DNA from: Bacteroidota bacterium
GTDB lineage: Bacteria; Bacteroidota; Bacteroidia; Chitinophagales; Chitinophagaceae
Reading direction: 5' to 3'
DNA: 64,000 bases
Assembly: GCA_018266455.1 (NCBI GenBank)
Contig: JAFEAJ010000015.1
Span: 1-64,000, forward strand
Made by a program: the position numbers and the translations under genes. The first letter of the stretch is position 1. Every line of letters starts with the position of its first letter. Shown piece by piece: positions 1 through 9,160 of this stretch. The notes beneath the pieces are model-generated. The model searched no databases. It was not told the DNA's origin and saw only the letters and a program-made list of their open reading frames with translations.

Positions 1-547
1 ATGTATAAGCAAGCCCCAGCACCGGGTGTTGAAAGTATAATTCAAACCGCCATTCTGCTTTTACAAAAAACCTTTGGCTGATGTGCCCTTCTATCCCCGC
101 TGCACCGATTGCCGAAACACCAAATTTGGTTGAGGAGGGGAAGGATGGGGAAAGGTTATAGTAATAAGTGGCTTGATTTTCTTTTATGAATGCCAGTGCA
201 AAACCTCCGTACACAAAAGGCTGTATGATGCCCCTGGTAAAATTGTATTGCAGGGCCAAAGGGATGCAGAAAATATAATCCTTATATACATAGCCCGTTA
301 CAAAGCCGTAATAGTCTTTGCTGTGGCTTTCCCGAACCATGCCCGCATAATGAAGCCCAACATGAACTGACATGTTCCTGGAAAGCTGTGGGTATGTTAA
401 TACAGCCGCCCCGTCCAATGTGACCTGGTTGCGATATCTATCAATATAAATACCCCCTGCAAATGCTGCAAAGCGTATGTCATGCACAAAGCTAAGCGCA
501 ACACCAGCGGAGGCGAAAATTATTAAGAAATAAAACCTGCAAAATAA
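1..547 (-). pseudogene. outer-membrane beta-barrel protein, truncated at window edge and without a clear start
   Basis: Reading the minus strand from 547 down to 1 gives one open frame of about 180 codons that runs off the window. It is rich in alternating aromatic and small residues, with segments such as DYIFCIPLALQYNF and IIQPFVYGGFALAF. These resemble the strands of PorT/OmpA-like outer-membrane barrels common in Bacteroidota. In frame, a TAA stop at 548-550 precedes it and no ATG is present; the first GTG is at 485-487. The N-terminal signal peptide and early strands expected for the family are not in this frame, although a hydrophobic stretch lies in a neighbouring frame just upstream. 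A frameshifted or 5'-truncated gene is the simplest reading; a non-ATG start is possible. The C-terminus is outside the window. No partner gene is visible. Confidence 0.5.
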
Positions 548-550
548 TTA

Positions 551-954
551 CCAAACTAAAGCTTTCAAAATAATCTTGAATGTTCGATGAGAAGTTATGG
601 ATTGTGCATTAATGCGCACAATTTTGAATATTGCATTTCATTTTTCATAACATGAGCAACAAGATTTTTGTAAAATCAGGCATGGAGCGTTAGCCTGAAC
701 CCCCAATTTTTTTTATATAACATTGTGGGAAACCGCAGATATAATAGTAGTTAACCCATTATTTGCCCTGCATTAGGGCTGGCTTATAAAATAATATAGT
801 AAAATACGCGTTTAAATTAAATCGGTTGTAAGCATTTTTCGTAGTTATACTAAAGCATCGCATTAATACTTAAAGCCCATTCGGATTCCTGTTAATGCTT
901 TTAGCCGTGATTGTCCGCATTTCCTATTAAAAAACGCATAATAGCTGTATCTAT
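551..954. other. intergenic region, about 400 bases, no gene seen
   Basis: This AT-rich stretch lies between the minus-strand barrel remnant and the plus-strand repeat protein, so it should hold the promoter of the latter. I found no open frame with coding character, no RNA gene and no clear hairpin. A confident TAnnTTTG promoter element could not be picked out. Confidence 0.5.
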
Positions 955-3900
955 ATGAAAAAAGCTTTGCTCTTTGTGAGCATGTTAATGGTAGCTCGAC
1001 TGGCCCAGGCCCAAACTTCTTATACCTGGAATGGGTCCGCATCTTCCAGTTGGAATACCGCATCGAACTGGACACCCAATGGGGTGCCAGGTGCTTTAGA
1101 CAATGTAACTATTGTTTCCTCAGGAAATACATGCACCTTAAGCGCCAATCAGGCAATCACTAATTTTACGCTTACCAGTGGCGCAATTAATTTGGGCAGC
1201 AACACACTTACAATTAATGGAACTGCCGCAACATTCACCAGCGGAACGGTACAGAATGGAACAATTAATATTACCGGAGCAGCCACTACTGTTTTCGGGA
1301 ACAGTGCTGTTACGATGAATTGCGCAGCCAATATCAGTGCTGCAACAATCACGCTCAGGGGCGCTACTTTCCAGGGCACCTTGAATATTACTAAAACGGG
1401 GGCGAGCAATGATGCAAGCTATGGAGGAAATACTTTTAATGGAACAACAACAATCACAAATGCGGGATCAGGTTATCTGGTGCTTGCCAATAATAGCGGA
1501 GACCAGTTTAATGCGGCGGTTACTTTCAACAACACCGGCAGCAATAACATTTACGTTGCGCACAACAGCATCGGCAATGTGTTTAATGGGGTTGCAACTT
1601 TTAATAATTCCCCATCAACCAATAACCTCATTTATGTAAGCTGGTATTCGATTGGCACCACATTCAATAATAATATTGTTGTTTCTTCTGCCAGCGGGCA
1701 GGGCGTTCAGTTTTGCGGAGGCAATGCAACCTCGTCTGCAACCATTTCATCTGGTTATTCAATCAGTGTTGGCGGCGGTGGTTTTTCTTCTGGCACACTC
1801 TCGCTGCGCCAGTTCACTCAAAATGGCAGCGCGCCGGTTAATATATCCGCAACAGGCACGGCGCAGGTAAACTTAGGGCCATCCAGCAATTTTGGTGGGC
1901 AATTGACCGTATCAGCGCCGAATATCTATCCGTGGAATTCTATTTTTAATGGTGCTGTCAGCCTAACTAAAACGGATGGCACGAACAGCAACTATACTTC
2001 GGGAGGAAATACTTACAATTCCACTTTTACTGCAAATTATATCTCATCATCCGGGACCGGCTATTGGTCCTTTGGTTACGGCGCTCCTGATGTATATAAC
2101 GGCGATGTATATTCGAACAATAACAGTTTGGACAGGATAATTTTTGGGCACAATTCCGCCAATAACCAATTCAATGGCAATTTATATGTTACTCAAACGG
2201 GTTCTTCCACAGGCACAACATTAACATGGAATACTGGTTCAAGCTGTGTGATGGCTGCGGGAAAAACGATTTTCATTGGCGGCGCCGGGTTCAATACGGG
2301 TTATTTTTATATTCAGGGCTTAACGCAGAATGGCACTGCAGCAATGAACCTCTCTACCACGGGCACGTCTTCCATTTTTATTGGTGCCGGATCTGCAAAC
2401 AATCCATCGGTGATAGGCGGAGACCTAAGCATTACGGCGCCAAATGTATATCTGAGGGGCGGCACTTTCAATAAAACAGTTACTGTTACCAAGACTGGGG
2501 GCAACAATAATGATAACAATTCTTATCAGAACATCTTTAATTCAACACTCACTATTAACCAGCAAAGCAACACGGGTTATTTTATGCTGGGAAACAGTTC
2601 CAACGATTTGTTTAATGACGACATTACGGTAAGCTCAACCGGGAGCGGAGGTGTTTATTTCGGGAGCGGTACAGGCACGCCTACACTTGCAGCAGGCAAA
2701 ACCATTTTGGTTGGGCCGGGCGGGTTCAACGTGGGGTTCCTGACCTTTGGGGGTTTTGTGCAATTAGGTGCTGCACCGATAAGCCTTACACTAACCGGGA
2801 GCAGTTACCTGTTGGTGAATAAAACTTCAGGAGGGCCATGCAGTTTTGGAGGGGCATTTACTGTTAGTGCAAATGATATTTATATTCGGGGCGGTGTTTT
2901 TAACAGCCCTGCTACTTTTACTAAAACAGGCGGCACGAACAACAATAATAGCCTTATTCAGAACATCTTTAATTCAACGCTTACCATTAACCAGCAAAGC
3001 AACACGGGTTATTTTATGCTGGGATATGGCTCAAATGATCAATACAATGATAACATCACGGTAACCTCAACTGGCACCGGAGGGATTTATCTTGGGTATG
3101 GTACAGGCGCACCTACGCTTGCAGCAGGCAAAACCATTTTGATTGGGCCCGCAGGCTTCAGCGCGGGTTTCCTGGCCTTAGAGGGCTTCACGCAATTAGG
3201 GTCAGCGCCAATCGTTCTTAACATCACAGGAGCGGCTTATTTACAGTTGAGCAAAACATCTGTCCCATGTAATTTTGGAGGGGCTTTTACAGCAACCGGG
3301 CCGGATATATATGTGCAGGGCGCTACTTTTAACAGCCCAGCAAGCTTTACTAAAACAGGTGGCACAAGCAATCACAACAGTTCCTATCAAAACATCTTTA
3401 ATTCTACCTGTACCATTAACCAGCAAAGCAACACGGGCTATTTTATGCTGGGGTATAATTCCAATGACCTGTTTAATGATAACATCACCATAACTTCTAC
3501 CGGAAGCGGGGGGGTTTATCTCGGCTACACTTCTGGCACAGGCACGCCTACGCTTGCAGCAGGCAAAACCATTTTGGTTGGCCCTGCCGGATTCAGCAAC
3601 GGCTTTTTGTCTTTGAATACTTTTACTCAGCTTGGCAATGCTCCAATAAGCTTGAATTTTACGGGCCCTGTTACTTATCTGCAGGTTGGAAATTCATCTG
3701 CTATTGGCGGGGATTTTACGGTGGTCTCCCCACGCATTTTGCTGAATGGCGCAACTTATTCCGGCAATGTAAACCTAACTAAAAATGGCGCTACCGGTGA
3801 ATGGTCTTCCGGGGGCAACATTTTCAATGGCACTACTACAATAAACCAGCTTGGATCAGGCTTTTTTGGTTTTGCTAACGGTTCGCCTGATGTGTACAAT

Positions 3901-6900
3901 GGCGATCTTTACCTTAATAATAATTCAACGGATAGGATAATCCTGGCCAACACATCAATCAACAACCAGTTTAATGGAAATATTATTGCCACACAAACCG
4001 GTTCTTCAGTAGGCATTGCGTTGGGTTGGAGTGCAGGCGCAACCTTGATAATGGCTGCAGGCAAAACGATATCCATTGGCGCAGCCGGCTTTAATGTAGG
4101 TTATTTTCAGATACAAAGGTTTACACAGCTTGGCAATGTTCCTATGAACCTGCTATTAACAGGCACTTCGTCTCTGACCTTTGGCCCTTCGGCTGCCATT
4201 GGGGGCAATGTTACTTCAACAAGCGCTTCTTTATATTTCAATGGCTGCACTTTCTCAGGTATTGTCAACTCCACAAAAAACGGTTCAACTAATGATGCTT
4301 CAAATGGTAATAATATTTTTAATGGGAATGCAGTGATGACCAATGCAGGTGCAGGCTACCTGATGTTCGGCAATGGCAATGCCGATCAGTTCAATGCTGC
4401 TTCTATATTTAACAACACTGGCAGCAGCAATATTTACATAGCATATAACAGCAGCAACAATATTTTTGGTGGCCCTGCTACTTTTAATAATGCTCCGACT
4501 GCAAATACAGGGATTTATGTTAGTGCTTATTCTGCAGGTACTGTATTTAATGACAACATTATCGCCACCTCGACCAATGGGCAGGGGGTCCAGTTCTGTT
4601 CAGGGAATGCTGCCGCGACTGCTACGCTTGCTGCGGGCAAAACGATTGCTGTCGGGCCATCGGGATTTTCAGCAGGCATGCTATTGCTCAGGCAATTTAC
4701 CCAAACAGGCGCAACACCTCAAAGCATTACTTTAACTGGAACGGGCAACCTCACTTTCGGCCCCAGTTCTTCATTTGGCGGAAATGTGACCACAGTGAGC
4801 CCTACGATATATTTTAACGGGTGCACATTTTCAGGGACAGTCAATTCAACAAAAAACGGCTCGACCAATGATGCTTCTTCAGGAAATAACACATTCAACG
4901 GCCCATTTACGGTTACGAATACCGGCTCAGGATATTTTGTAATGGGCAACACTTTTCCTGATACATGGCAATCCACAGCTATCTTTAACAATTACAGCAC
5001 TGGCCAACACATGTATGTAGCGCACAATAGCAGCGGCAATATTTTTAACGGAGATGTGACTTTCAATAACCAGCCCGGCTCGACCAATTTATGGATTTAT
5101 TCAAATTACTATGGGGCGAATACTCAATTTAACGGGAATGTAAATGTAGTAAATGTAAATGGGGCTGGTGTGTATTTTGGAGCAGGCCCGGGTTCTGCTA
5201 CTTTGGCAAGTGGTAAAGTTGTTAGTATCGGAGCTTTAGGCTTTAATTATGGCGGATTGATATTTAAAAGTTTTATTCAGAATGGCTCAGGAACGGCACA
5301 GAATATTACTACAACGGGAAGCAGCTATATTCAATTTTCTCCGGGAACAATATTTAATGGGGCTTTGACTTCTTCCAGCCCCGGGCTTTTTTTTAATGGC
5401 GCCACATTTAATGGATCTGTCAATTCCACCAAAACCGGAAGCACGAACGACCAAAGCACAGGAGGCAATACTTTTAATGGCTCAAGCACCTTTACCAATA
5501 CAGGCACAGGCTACCTGATGATGACCGCATCAGGCGGGGACGCATACAATAATGATGTCAGTTTTGTGAAAAGCAACACAGGGCTTATCTATCCTAATTA
5601 TAACAACAGCAGCAGCTACCTGGGGAGCCTAACCGTTTCTTCTGCCACGGCAATTACTTTCGGGGCTAATAACGGAACGGCTGTGCTGGGTGGATCGGCA
5701 ACACAAAATATCAATGCTGCGCCAGGCACAGCAACACCTGTGTTCACGAGATTAATAATAAATAATTCAGCCGGTGGTGTTACCCTGAACAGTACATCAA
5801 TCAATGTTTCGGGAACGCTCACCCTTACATCTGGGTTATTGAATACCACAACAACCAACATCCTGACCATGCTGAACGGTTCAGCCGTAGCCGCCGGAAC
5901 TGCTTTGTCCACGAGCTATGTTAATGGCCCCATGCGCTATCAAAAATCAATAGCAGGGTCTTCTACATTGAATTTCCCGATTGGCAACGGAGCTGACTGC
6001 AGACCTGCTGTGCTGACGGTAAACCACAGCTCAGGCACTTTGTACACTTACCAGGCACAATTGTTCAATGCAAGCGCCAGGGCATTAGGCTATACCATGC
6101 CTCCTACAGTTGACCATGTATCGAATGTTCATTATTACACTATAAACAGAACAGATGCCTCCGGAACTTCACAGCCTACTGCTGGGTTAACCGGCAACCA
6201 GACCATACAACTTTTTTTTGGCAGTAATGACCTTGTTGATAATGGCCTTACGCTGACAATAGTTAAAAACACTTATACTAATCTTACCAAATGGATTGAT
6301 ATCGGAGGCGCAGGCGGGCCTGCCCCAACGGGCAGCCATTTAACCGGCAGCATTACGTCAACTTCAGTCCCAACTGCTTTCAATTCATTTTCAACCTTTG
6401 CCATTGCAGATGAAATTTTTGGCGGGAACGTGTTGCCTACCAAACTGGTTTATTTTAATGCAGAGCTGGTTAATGATGATTCGGTAAAATTATCATGGGC
6501 TACTGCAACCGAAACAAGCAACGGCTATTTCACTATAGAAAAAAGCAGCGATGGCGCCCACTTTTCACCCCTGGTAAAAATAAATTCAAAGGCATTAAAC
6601 GGCAATAGCAGTAGCCCGCTTGAGTACAATGCAGTTGACAGGAATCCTTTAAGCGGAATGAATTATTACCGGCTGAAACAAACAGACCTGGATGGGAATG
6701 ACACTTATTATAACATTGTTTCAGTGCAGGTCGATCGAATGCAAACACTGACTGTTTATCCCAACCCGACCTCTTCGTATGTGTATGTAAGGGGGTTAAG
6801 CAGAAATGAAACCAATTTAAGGGCCGAATGGTATGATTTAGCAGGCAGGCTTGTGAAACAGGAAACTGCCAGTGTGCAAAACGGGTTGGCACAATTAACT

Positions 6901-6987
6901 GCTCCGCTGATTAATGGGACATATATTTTGCGCTTCATTACTTTTGATGGGATTGCCCATGAGCAAAAAATAATTGTAAAAAAATAA
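955..6987 (+). CDS. very large secreted repeat protein with type IX secretion C-terminal domain
   Basis: A 2010-residue secreted protein. Residues 1-19 form a signal peptide ending in AQAQ. The bulk (about residues 100-1580) is a low-complexity, Asn/Gly/Thr/Ser-rich repeat array with short beta-strand motifs (FNGT, GGNTFNG, TNTGTGYL, AAGKTI.G..GF), as expected of a parallel beta-solenoid; this fold is inferred. Eight copies of the AAGKTI-type motif occur. Near residue 1820 a segment of the ...LSWATATE...FTIEKSSDG type leads to a terminal sorting domain (about 1925-2010) with VYPNPT, YDLAGRLV, GTYIL and a C-terminal KK. This is the hallmark of type A T9SS cargo, exported by the Sec system and then across the outer membrane to the surface. 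No catalytic domain was recognised, so a structural or adhesive surface role is likeliest. It is monocistronic and followed by a hairpin terminator. Confidence 0.85.
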   Translation: MKKALLFVSMLMVARLAQAQTSYTWNGSASSSWNTASNWTPNGVPGALDNVTIVSSGNTCTLSANQAITNFTLTSGAINLGSNTLTINGTAATFTSGTVQNGTINITGAATTVFGNSAVTMNCAANISAATITLRGATFQGTLNITKTGASNDASYGGNTFNGTTTITNAGSGYLVLANNSGDQFNAAVTFNNTGSNNIYVAHNSIGNVFNGVATFNNSPSTNNLIYVSWYSIGTTFNNNIVVSSASGQGVQFCGGNATSSATISSGYSISVGGGGFSSGTLSLRQFTQNGSAPVNISATGTAQVNLGPSSNFGGQLTVSAPNIYPWNSIFNGAVSLTKTDGTNSNYTSGGNTYNSTFTANYISSSGTGYWSFGYGAPDVYNGDVYSNNNSLDRIIFGHNSANNQFNGNLYVTQTGSSTGTTLTWNTGSSCVMAAGKTIFIGGAGFNTGYFYIQGLTQNGTAAMNLSTTGTSSIFIGAGSANNPSVIGGDLSITAPNVYLRGGTFNKTVTVTKTGGNNNDNNSYQNIFNSTLTINQQSNTGYFMLGNSSNDLFNDDITVSSTGSGGVYFGSGTGTPTLAAGKTILVGPGGFNVGFLTFGGFVQLGAAPISLTLTGSSYLLVNKTSGGPCSFGGAFTVSANDIYIRGGVFNSPATFTKTGGTNNNNSLIQNIFNSTLTINQQSNTGYFMLGYGSNDQYNDNITVTSTGTGGIYLGYGTGAPTLAAGKTILIGPAGFSAGFLALEGFTQLGSAPIVLNITGAAYLQLSKTSVPCNFGGAFTATGPDIYVQGATFNSPASFTKTGGTSNHNSSYQNIFNSTCTINQQSNTGYFMLGYNSNDLFNDNITITSTGSGGVYLGYTSGTGTPTLAAGKTILVGPAGFSNGFLSLNTFTQLGNAPISLNFTGPVTYLQVGNSSAIGGDFTVVSPRILLNGATYSGNVNLTKNGATGEWSSGGNIFNGTTTINQLGSGFFGFANGSPDVYNGDLYLNNNSTDRIILANTSINNQFNGNIIATQTGSSVGIALGWSAGATLIMAAGKTISIGAAGFNVGYFQIQRFTQLGNVPMNLLLTGTSSLTFGPSAAIGGNVTSTSASLYFNGCTFSGIVNSTKNGSTNDASNGNNIFNGNAVMTNAGAGYLMFGNGNADQFNAASIFNNTGSSNIYIAYNSSNNIFGGPATFNNAPTANTGIYVSAYSAGTVFNDNIIATSTNGQGVQFCSGNAAATATLAAGKTIAVGPSGFSAGMLLLRQFTQTGATPQSITLTGTGNLTFGPSSSFGGNVTTVSPTIYFNGCTFSGTVNSTKNGSTNDASSGNNTFNGPFTVTNTGSGYFVMGNTFPDTWQSTAIFNNYSTGQHMYVAHNSSGNIFNGDVTFNNQPGSTNLWIYSNYYGANTQFNGNVNVVNVNGAGVYFGAGPGSATLASGKVVSIGALGFNYGGLIFKSFIQNGSGTAQNITTTGSSYIQFSPGTIFNGALTSSSPGLFFNGATFNGSVNSTKTGSTNDQSTGGNTFNGSSTFTNTGTGYLMMTASGGDAYNNDVSFVKSNTGLIYPNYNNSSSYLGSLTVSSATAITFGANNGTAVLGGSATQNINAAPGTATPVFTRLIINNSAGGVTLNSTSINVSGTLTLTSGLLNTTTTNILTMLNGSAVAAGTALSTSYVNGPMRYQKSIAGSSTLNFPIGNGADCRPAVLTVNHSSGTLYTYQAQLFNASARALGYTMPPTVDHVSNVHYYTINRTDASGTSQPTAGLTGNQTIQLFFGSNDLVDNGLTLTIVKNTYTNLTKWIDIGGAGGPAPTGSHLTGSITSTSVPTAFNSFSTFAIADEIFGGNVLPTKLVYFNAELVNDDSVKLSWATATETSNGYFTIEKSSDGAHFSPLVKINSKALNGNSSSPLEYNAVDRNPLSGMNYYRLKQTDLDGNDTYYNIVSVQVDRMQTLTVYPNPTSSYVYVRGLSRNETNLRAEWYDLAGRLVKQETASVQNGLAQLTAPLINGTYILRFITFDGIAHEQKIIVKK
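1744..5345 (+). repeat. eight tandem repeat units inside the secreted protein gene
   Basis: The conserved AAGKTI-type codon block begins at about 1744, 2251, 2686, 3118, 3553, 4051, 4627 and 5203, giving periods of about 507, 435, 432, 435, 498, 576 and 576 bases (145, 144 or 192 codons, with two intermediates). The long units carry an extra FNNTGSxNIYVAHNS-like block. The middle units around 2530, 2962 and 3391 share an almost identical stretch of about 62 bases encoding NIFNSTLTINQQ and the following TGYFMLG. This points to recent duplication or gene conversion of a unit of about 430 bases. Confidence 0.85.
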
Positions 6988-7008
6988 GCAGATTTTTTTT
7001 TGAAGCCA

Positions 7009-7040
7009 TAACGGGAACCTTGTAGGTTTCCCGTTTCATT
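7009..7040 (+). terminator. hairpin terminator after the secreted repeat protein
   Basis: AACGGGAACCT is followed by a three-base loop and AGGTTTCCCGTT, giving a strong near-perfect stem with one bulged base and then a T-rich run. It lies 22 bases after the stop codon of the 2010-residue protein and fits a Rho-independent terminator. Confidence 0.7.
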
Positions 7041-7142
7041 TTAAGAAAGCCACTGCCTGAACTCGCCCGCTGAATAGGCAACAATATGATGTGCGCCCGT
7101 TTCAAATTTTTGTTTTAGTGAGGCCGGTGTCCTTAGCGGCAG
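7041..7142 (-). pseudogene. possible C-terminal gene remnant
   Basis: On the minus strand an open stretch of about 33 codons ends in TAA at 7041-7043 and reads like a protein C-terminus (…SLKQKFETGAHHIVAYSAGEF…). In the same frame a TAG stands immediately upstream at 7143-7145 and there is no start codon. The composition looks coding but I could not name the family. It may be the tail of a decayed gene, or chance. Confidence 0.25.
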
Positions 7143-7285
7143 CTAAGCCTCTCGAGGCAATGTGCTTTTACCGGCATGTGAAAATTTGAAATGTGCCTTA
7201 TAATGTTAATTTGCCGGGAATATTTTAAAATTTCATACATTGCCTCGCTTCTTCTGGCTGGAGCAACAAATCTTCGAGTTTTTTT

Positions 7286-7600
7286 ATGAAATGGATGATG
7301 CTCGCTATTGGTATTTTGTTTGAAGTGCTCGGCACTATTTCCATGAAGTATGCTGAGGGCTTTACGAAGTTGGTCCCTTCCGTCCTTGTGTTTTTATTTT
7401 ATGCAATCAGCCTGGCTGCATTGGTTTTTGTGCTAGAGAAAATGCAGGTGAGCATTGCCTATGCTATTTGGGCAAGTGCTGGAACAGCGCTGATTGCCGT
7501 AATTGGCATCATCTTTTTCAAAGAGCCGGTTTCTATGGTGAAAGTTCTTTCCATTTCATTGATTATTCTTGGTATTCTTGGTCTTGAGCTTTTTGATTAA
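7286..7600 (+). CDS. small multidrug resistance (SMR) family transporter
   Basis: A 104-residue inner-membrane protein with four predicted transmembrane helices, the standard SMR size. The family's key membrane-embedded glutamate is present in helix 1 as Glu13 (GILFEV), and the AYAIWASAG segment with the conserved tryptophan occurs in helix 3. SMR proteins work as antiparallel dimers that exchange protons for cationic drugs, guanidinium or polar metabolites. Which subtype this is (EmrE-like, Gdx-like or a lipid-linked-sugar type) cannot be read with confidence. The next gene starts 8 bases after the stop, so the two are probably co-transcribed. With a glycosyltransferase and flippase downstream, export of a small metabolite or of the NRPS product is possible, but that is inference. 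Confidence 0.85.
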   Translation: MKWMMLAIGILFEVLGTISMKYAEGFTKLVPSVLVFLFYAISLAALVFVLEKMQVSIAYAIWASAGTALIAVIGIIFFKEPVSMVKVLSISLIILGILGLELFD

Positions 7601-7608
7601 CGTCATTT

Positions 7609-8772
7609 ATGAATATTTTCTTGACAGGTTCAACAGGTTTTTTAGGCGGGGAGATACTTGTGGGCCTTGCCAAACGAAAAGAAGTCGATAAGATTTATTG
7701 TTTTATCAGGCCCAGCAACGAACAAGATGCTTTGGCACGGCTGAAAAAAGTTTTTGCGGTGCACAATGATTATTTTGAAGCTGATAAAGTTATCCCTATA
7801 AGCGGTAACCTTTTTGACCCTCACCTCACAGCATCATTGCAGGCAAACAACATGCTTGATGATACAGATGTAATCATTCATTCAGCTGCCAACACTTCTT
7901 TTTCAAGGATATATGATGATATACTTGAACAGGTGAACATTGCAGGCCTCGAAAAATTGCTGTTATGGGCGAAACAGCTGCCCCGGCTGAAAACTTTTTT
8001 ATATGTAGGAACAGCTACTATTTGTGGAACTAAAATTACGCATAGGCTTGTGCGTGAGGATGAGTCGCCTAATGAGGATGCTTCGCACCTGGTGAGGTAT
8101 ACTTACACAAAAATGCAGGGCGAGCTAATGGTTGATAAACATATCGCGCCAGAAAAGGTCCTCATTGCCCGGCCTTCCATCATTATGGGCGATAGCAAAC
8201 ATGCCATGCCGAGGTCTCCGGTTATATTATGGGCAGTGGCTACCATCAACCATTTGCGGCTGATTCCCGTCAATGATCAGGCAATGCTCGATATGATTCC
8301 CGTTGATTATGCAGCGAATGCCATTGTCGAATTGATGCTTGCAAAAAGAAAGCACAAAGTATATCACATTTCTTCAGGACAGGATGGTGCTACTTCAGCG
8401 CACAAGCTGTCTATTTCATTGAGTGAATACTTTAATGGGCTCCCCCCATTTAAGTTTATTGATAAATCTTTTCTTAACCAGATAAAACTTTGGGCAAAGA
8501 ACCGATTAAAGCCCGAAAGCAAGCTCTATGAATACCAGGCATATCTTGATTACTGGAATGAAGAATTTACAGATCCTGGAGCCGCCAGGATATTGCTCGC
8601 AGGCCTTGAGCCTTATCTTGAATTTATGGAACTTGGACAGGCATTTGATAATTCAAGGCTGTTAAGCGATGTGCTTTCCATAAAGCAGCCACTACCGGCC
8701 GAAGAATACATCAGGAACTGCATGGGATATATTGCTAAAATCAATATTCTCGAAGGTGCACTGGATCCCTGA
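7609..8772 (+). CDS. SDR-type NAD(P)-dependent oxidoreductase, thioester-reductase / fatty acyl-CoA reductase-like
   Basis: A 387-residue cytosolic protein of the extended short-chain dehydrogenase superfamily, closest by eye to the NAD_binding_4 (male sterility / thioester reductase) group. It has an N-terminal Rossmann nucleotide motif TGSTGFLG (residues 6-13), an IIHSAA segment near residue 90, the catalytic Tyr164-x3-Lys168 pair (YTYTK) and an LIARPSIIMG segment after it. Enzymes of this group reduce acyl-CoA or carrier-protein thioesters to aldehydes or alcohols. This one is free-standing, with no adenylation or carrier domain. It follows the SMR gene by 8 bases and lies 4.6 kb upstream of the NRPS/PKS, so tailoring or reductive release of a thioester intermediate is a reasonable guess. 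The NRPS has its own thioesterase, however, and a role in lipid or sugar metabolism is equally possible. Confidence 0.75.
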   Translation: MNIFLTGSTGFLGGEILVGLAKRKEVDKIYCFIRPSNEQDALARLKKVFAVHNDYFEADKVIPISGNLFDPHLTASLQANNMLDDTDVIIHSAANTSFSRIYDDILEQVNIAGLEKLLLWAKQLPRLKTFLYVGTATICGTKITHRLVREDESPNEDASHLVRYTYTKMQGELMVDKHIAPEKVLIARPSIIMGDSKHAMPRSPVILWAVATINHLRLIPVNDQAMLDMIPVDYAANAIVELMLAKRKHKVYHISSGQDGATSAHKLSISLSEYFNGLPPFKFIDKSFLNQIKLWAKNRLKPESKLYEYQAYLDYWNEEFTDPGAARILLAGLEPYLEFMELGQAFDNSRLLSDVLSIKQPLPAEEYIRNCMGYIAKINILEGALDP

Positions 8773-9160
8773 TTGCTTTGTTTATCCTTGTTTTAAGATT
8801 TGCATATCTTGAAATTACTTTTTTTAAAAGCTGTATGTTCCCGCCATTTTAACATTAGGTGTTAAAGACCCGGGTCATTATGCTAAGAATCCCTCTTTTG
8901 TTGTCATCATGTCTATTGCAGGAAAGGCGACTGCCTCGAAAATTAGGATCATGTTCATCTGCAAATGCCATTTTACTGCTATGCTTTATTGCTGTTGCCT
9001 GGTATGGCTAAGCGCGTTTACAAAGCGCAACGCCGAAGTGAGAAACAGGCAAAAGTGCAGGTAAAGCATTTAAAATTGCATTATCTTGGCTCATGCACAC
9101 TTTTGGTGGAACGATTTCGTTGTGGAATTTTAGTAAATGCCCTTAAAGAAATAATTTGAT
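8773..9160. other. intergenic region, about 390 bases
   Basis: This separates the reductase gene from the membrane glycosyltransferase. An open frame of 64 codons at 8965-9159 has no family resemblance and unusual composition, and I do not accept it as a gene. No hairpin terminator or RNA element was recognised. It probably carries the promoter of the next gene. Confidence 0.45.

Noticed and set aside
2530..3455. Regularly spaced near-identical blocks suggesting a CRISPR-like array
   Set aside because: Blocks are about 62 bases at spacings of about 430 bases and lie in frame inside one long coding region; they are protein repeats.
8965..9159. 64-codon open frame between the reductase and the GT-C-like gene
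   Set aside because: Composition is Arg/Lys/Leu-heavy with no family resemblance; it abuts the next gene without coding-like character.
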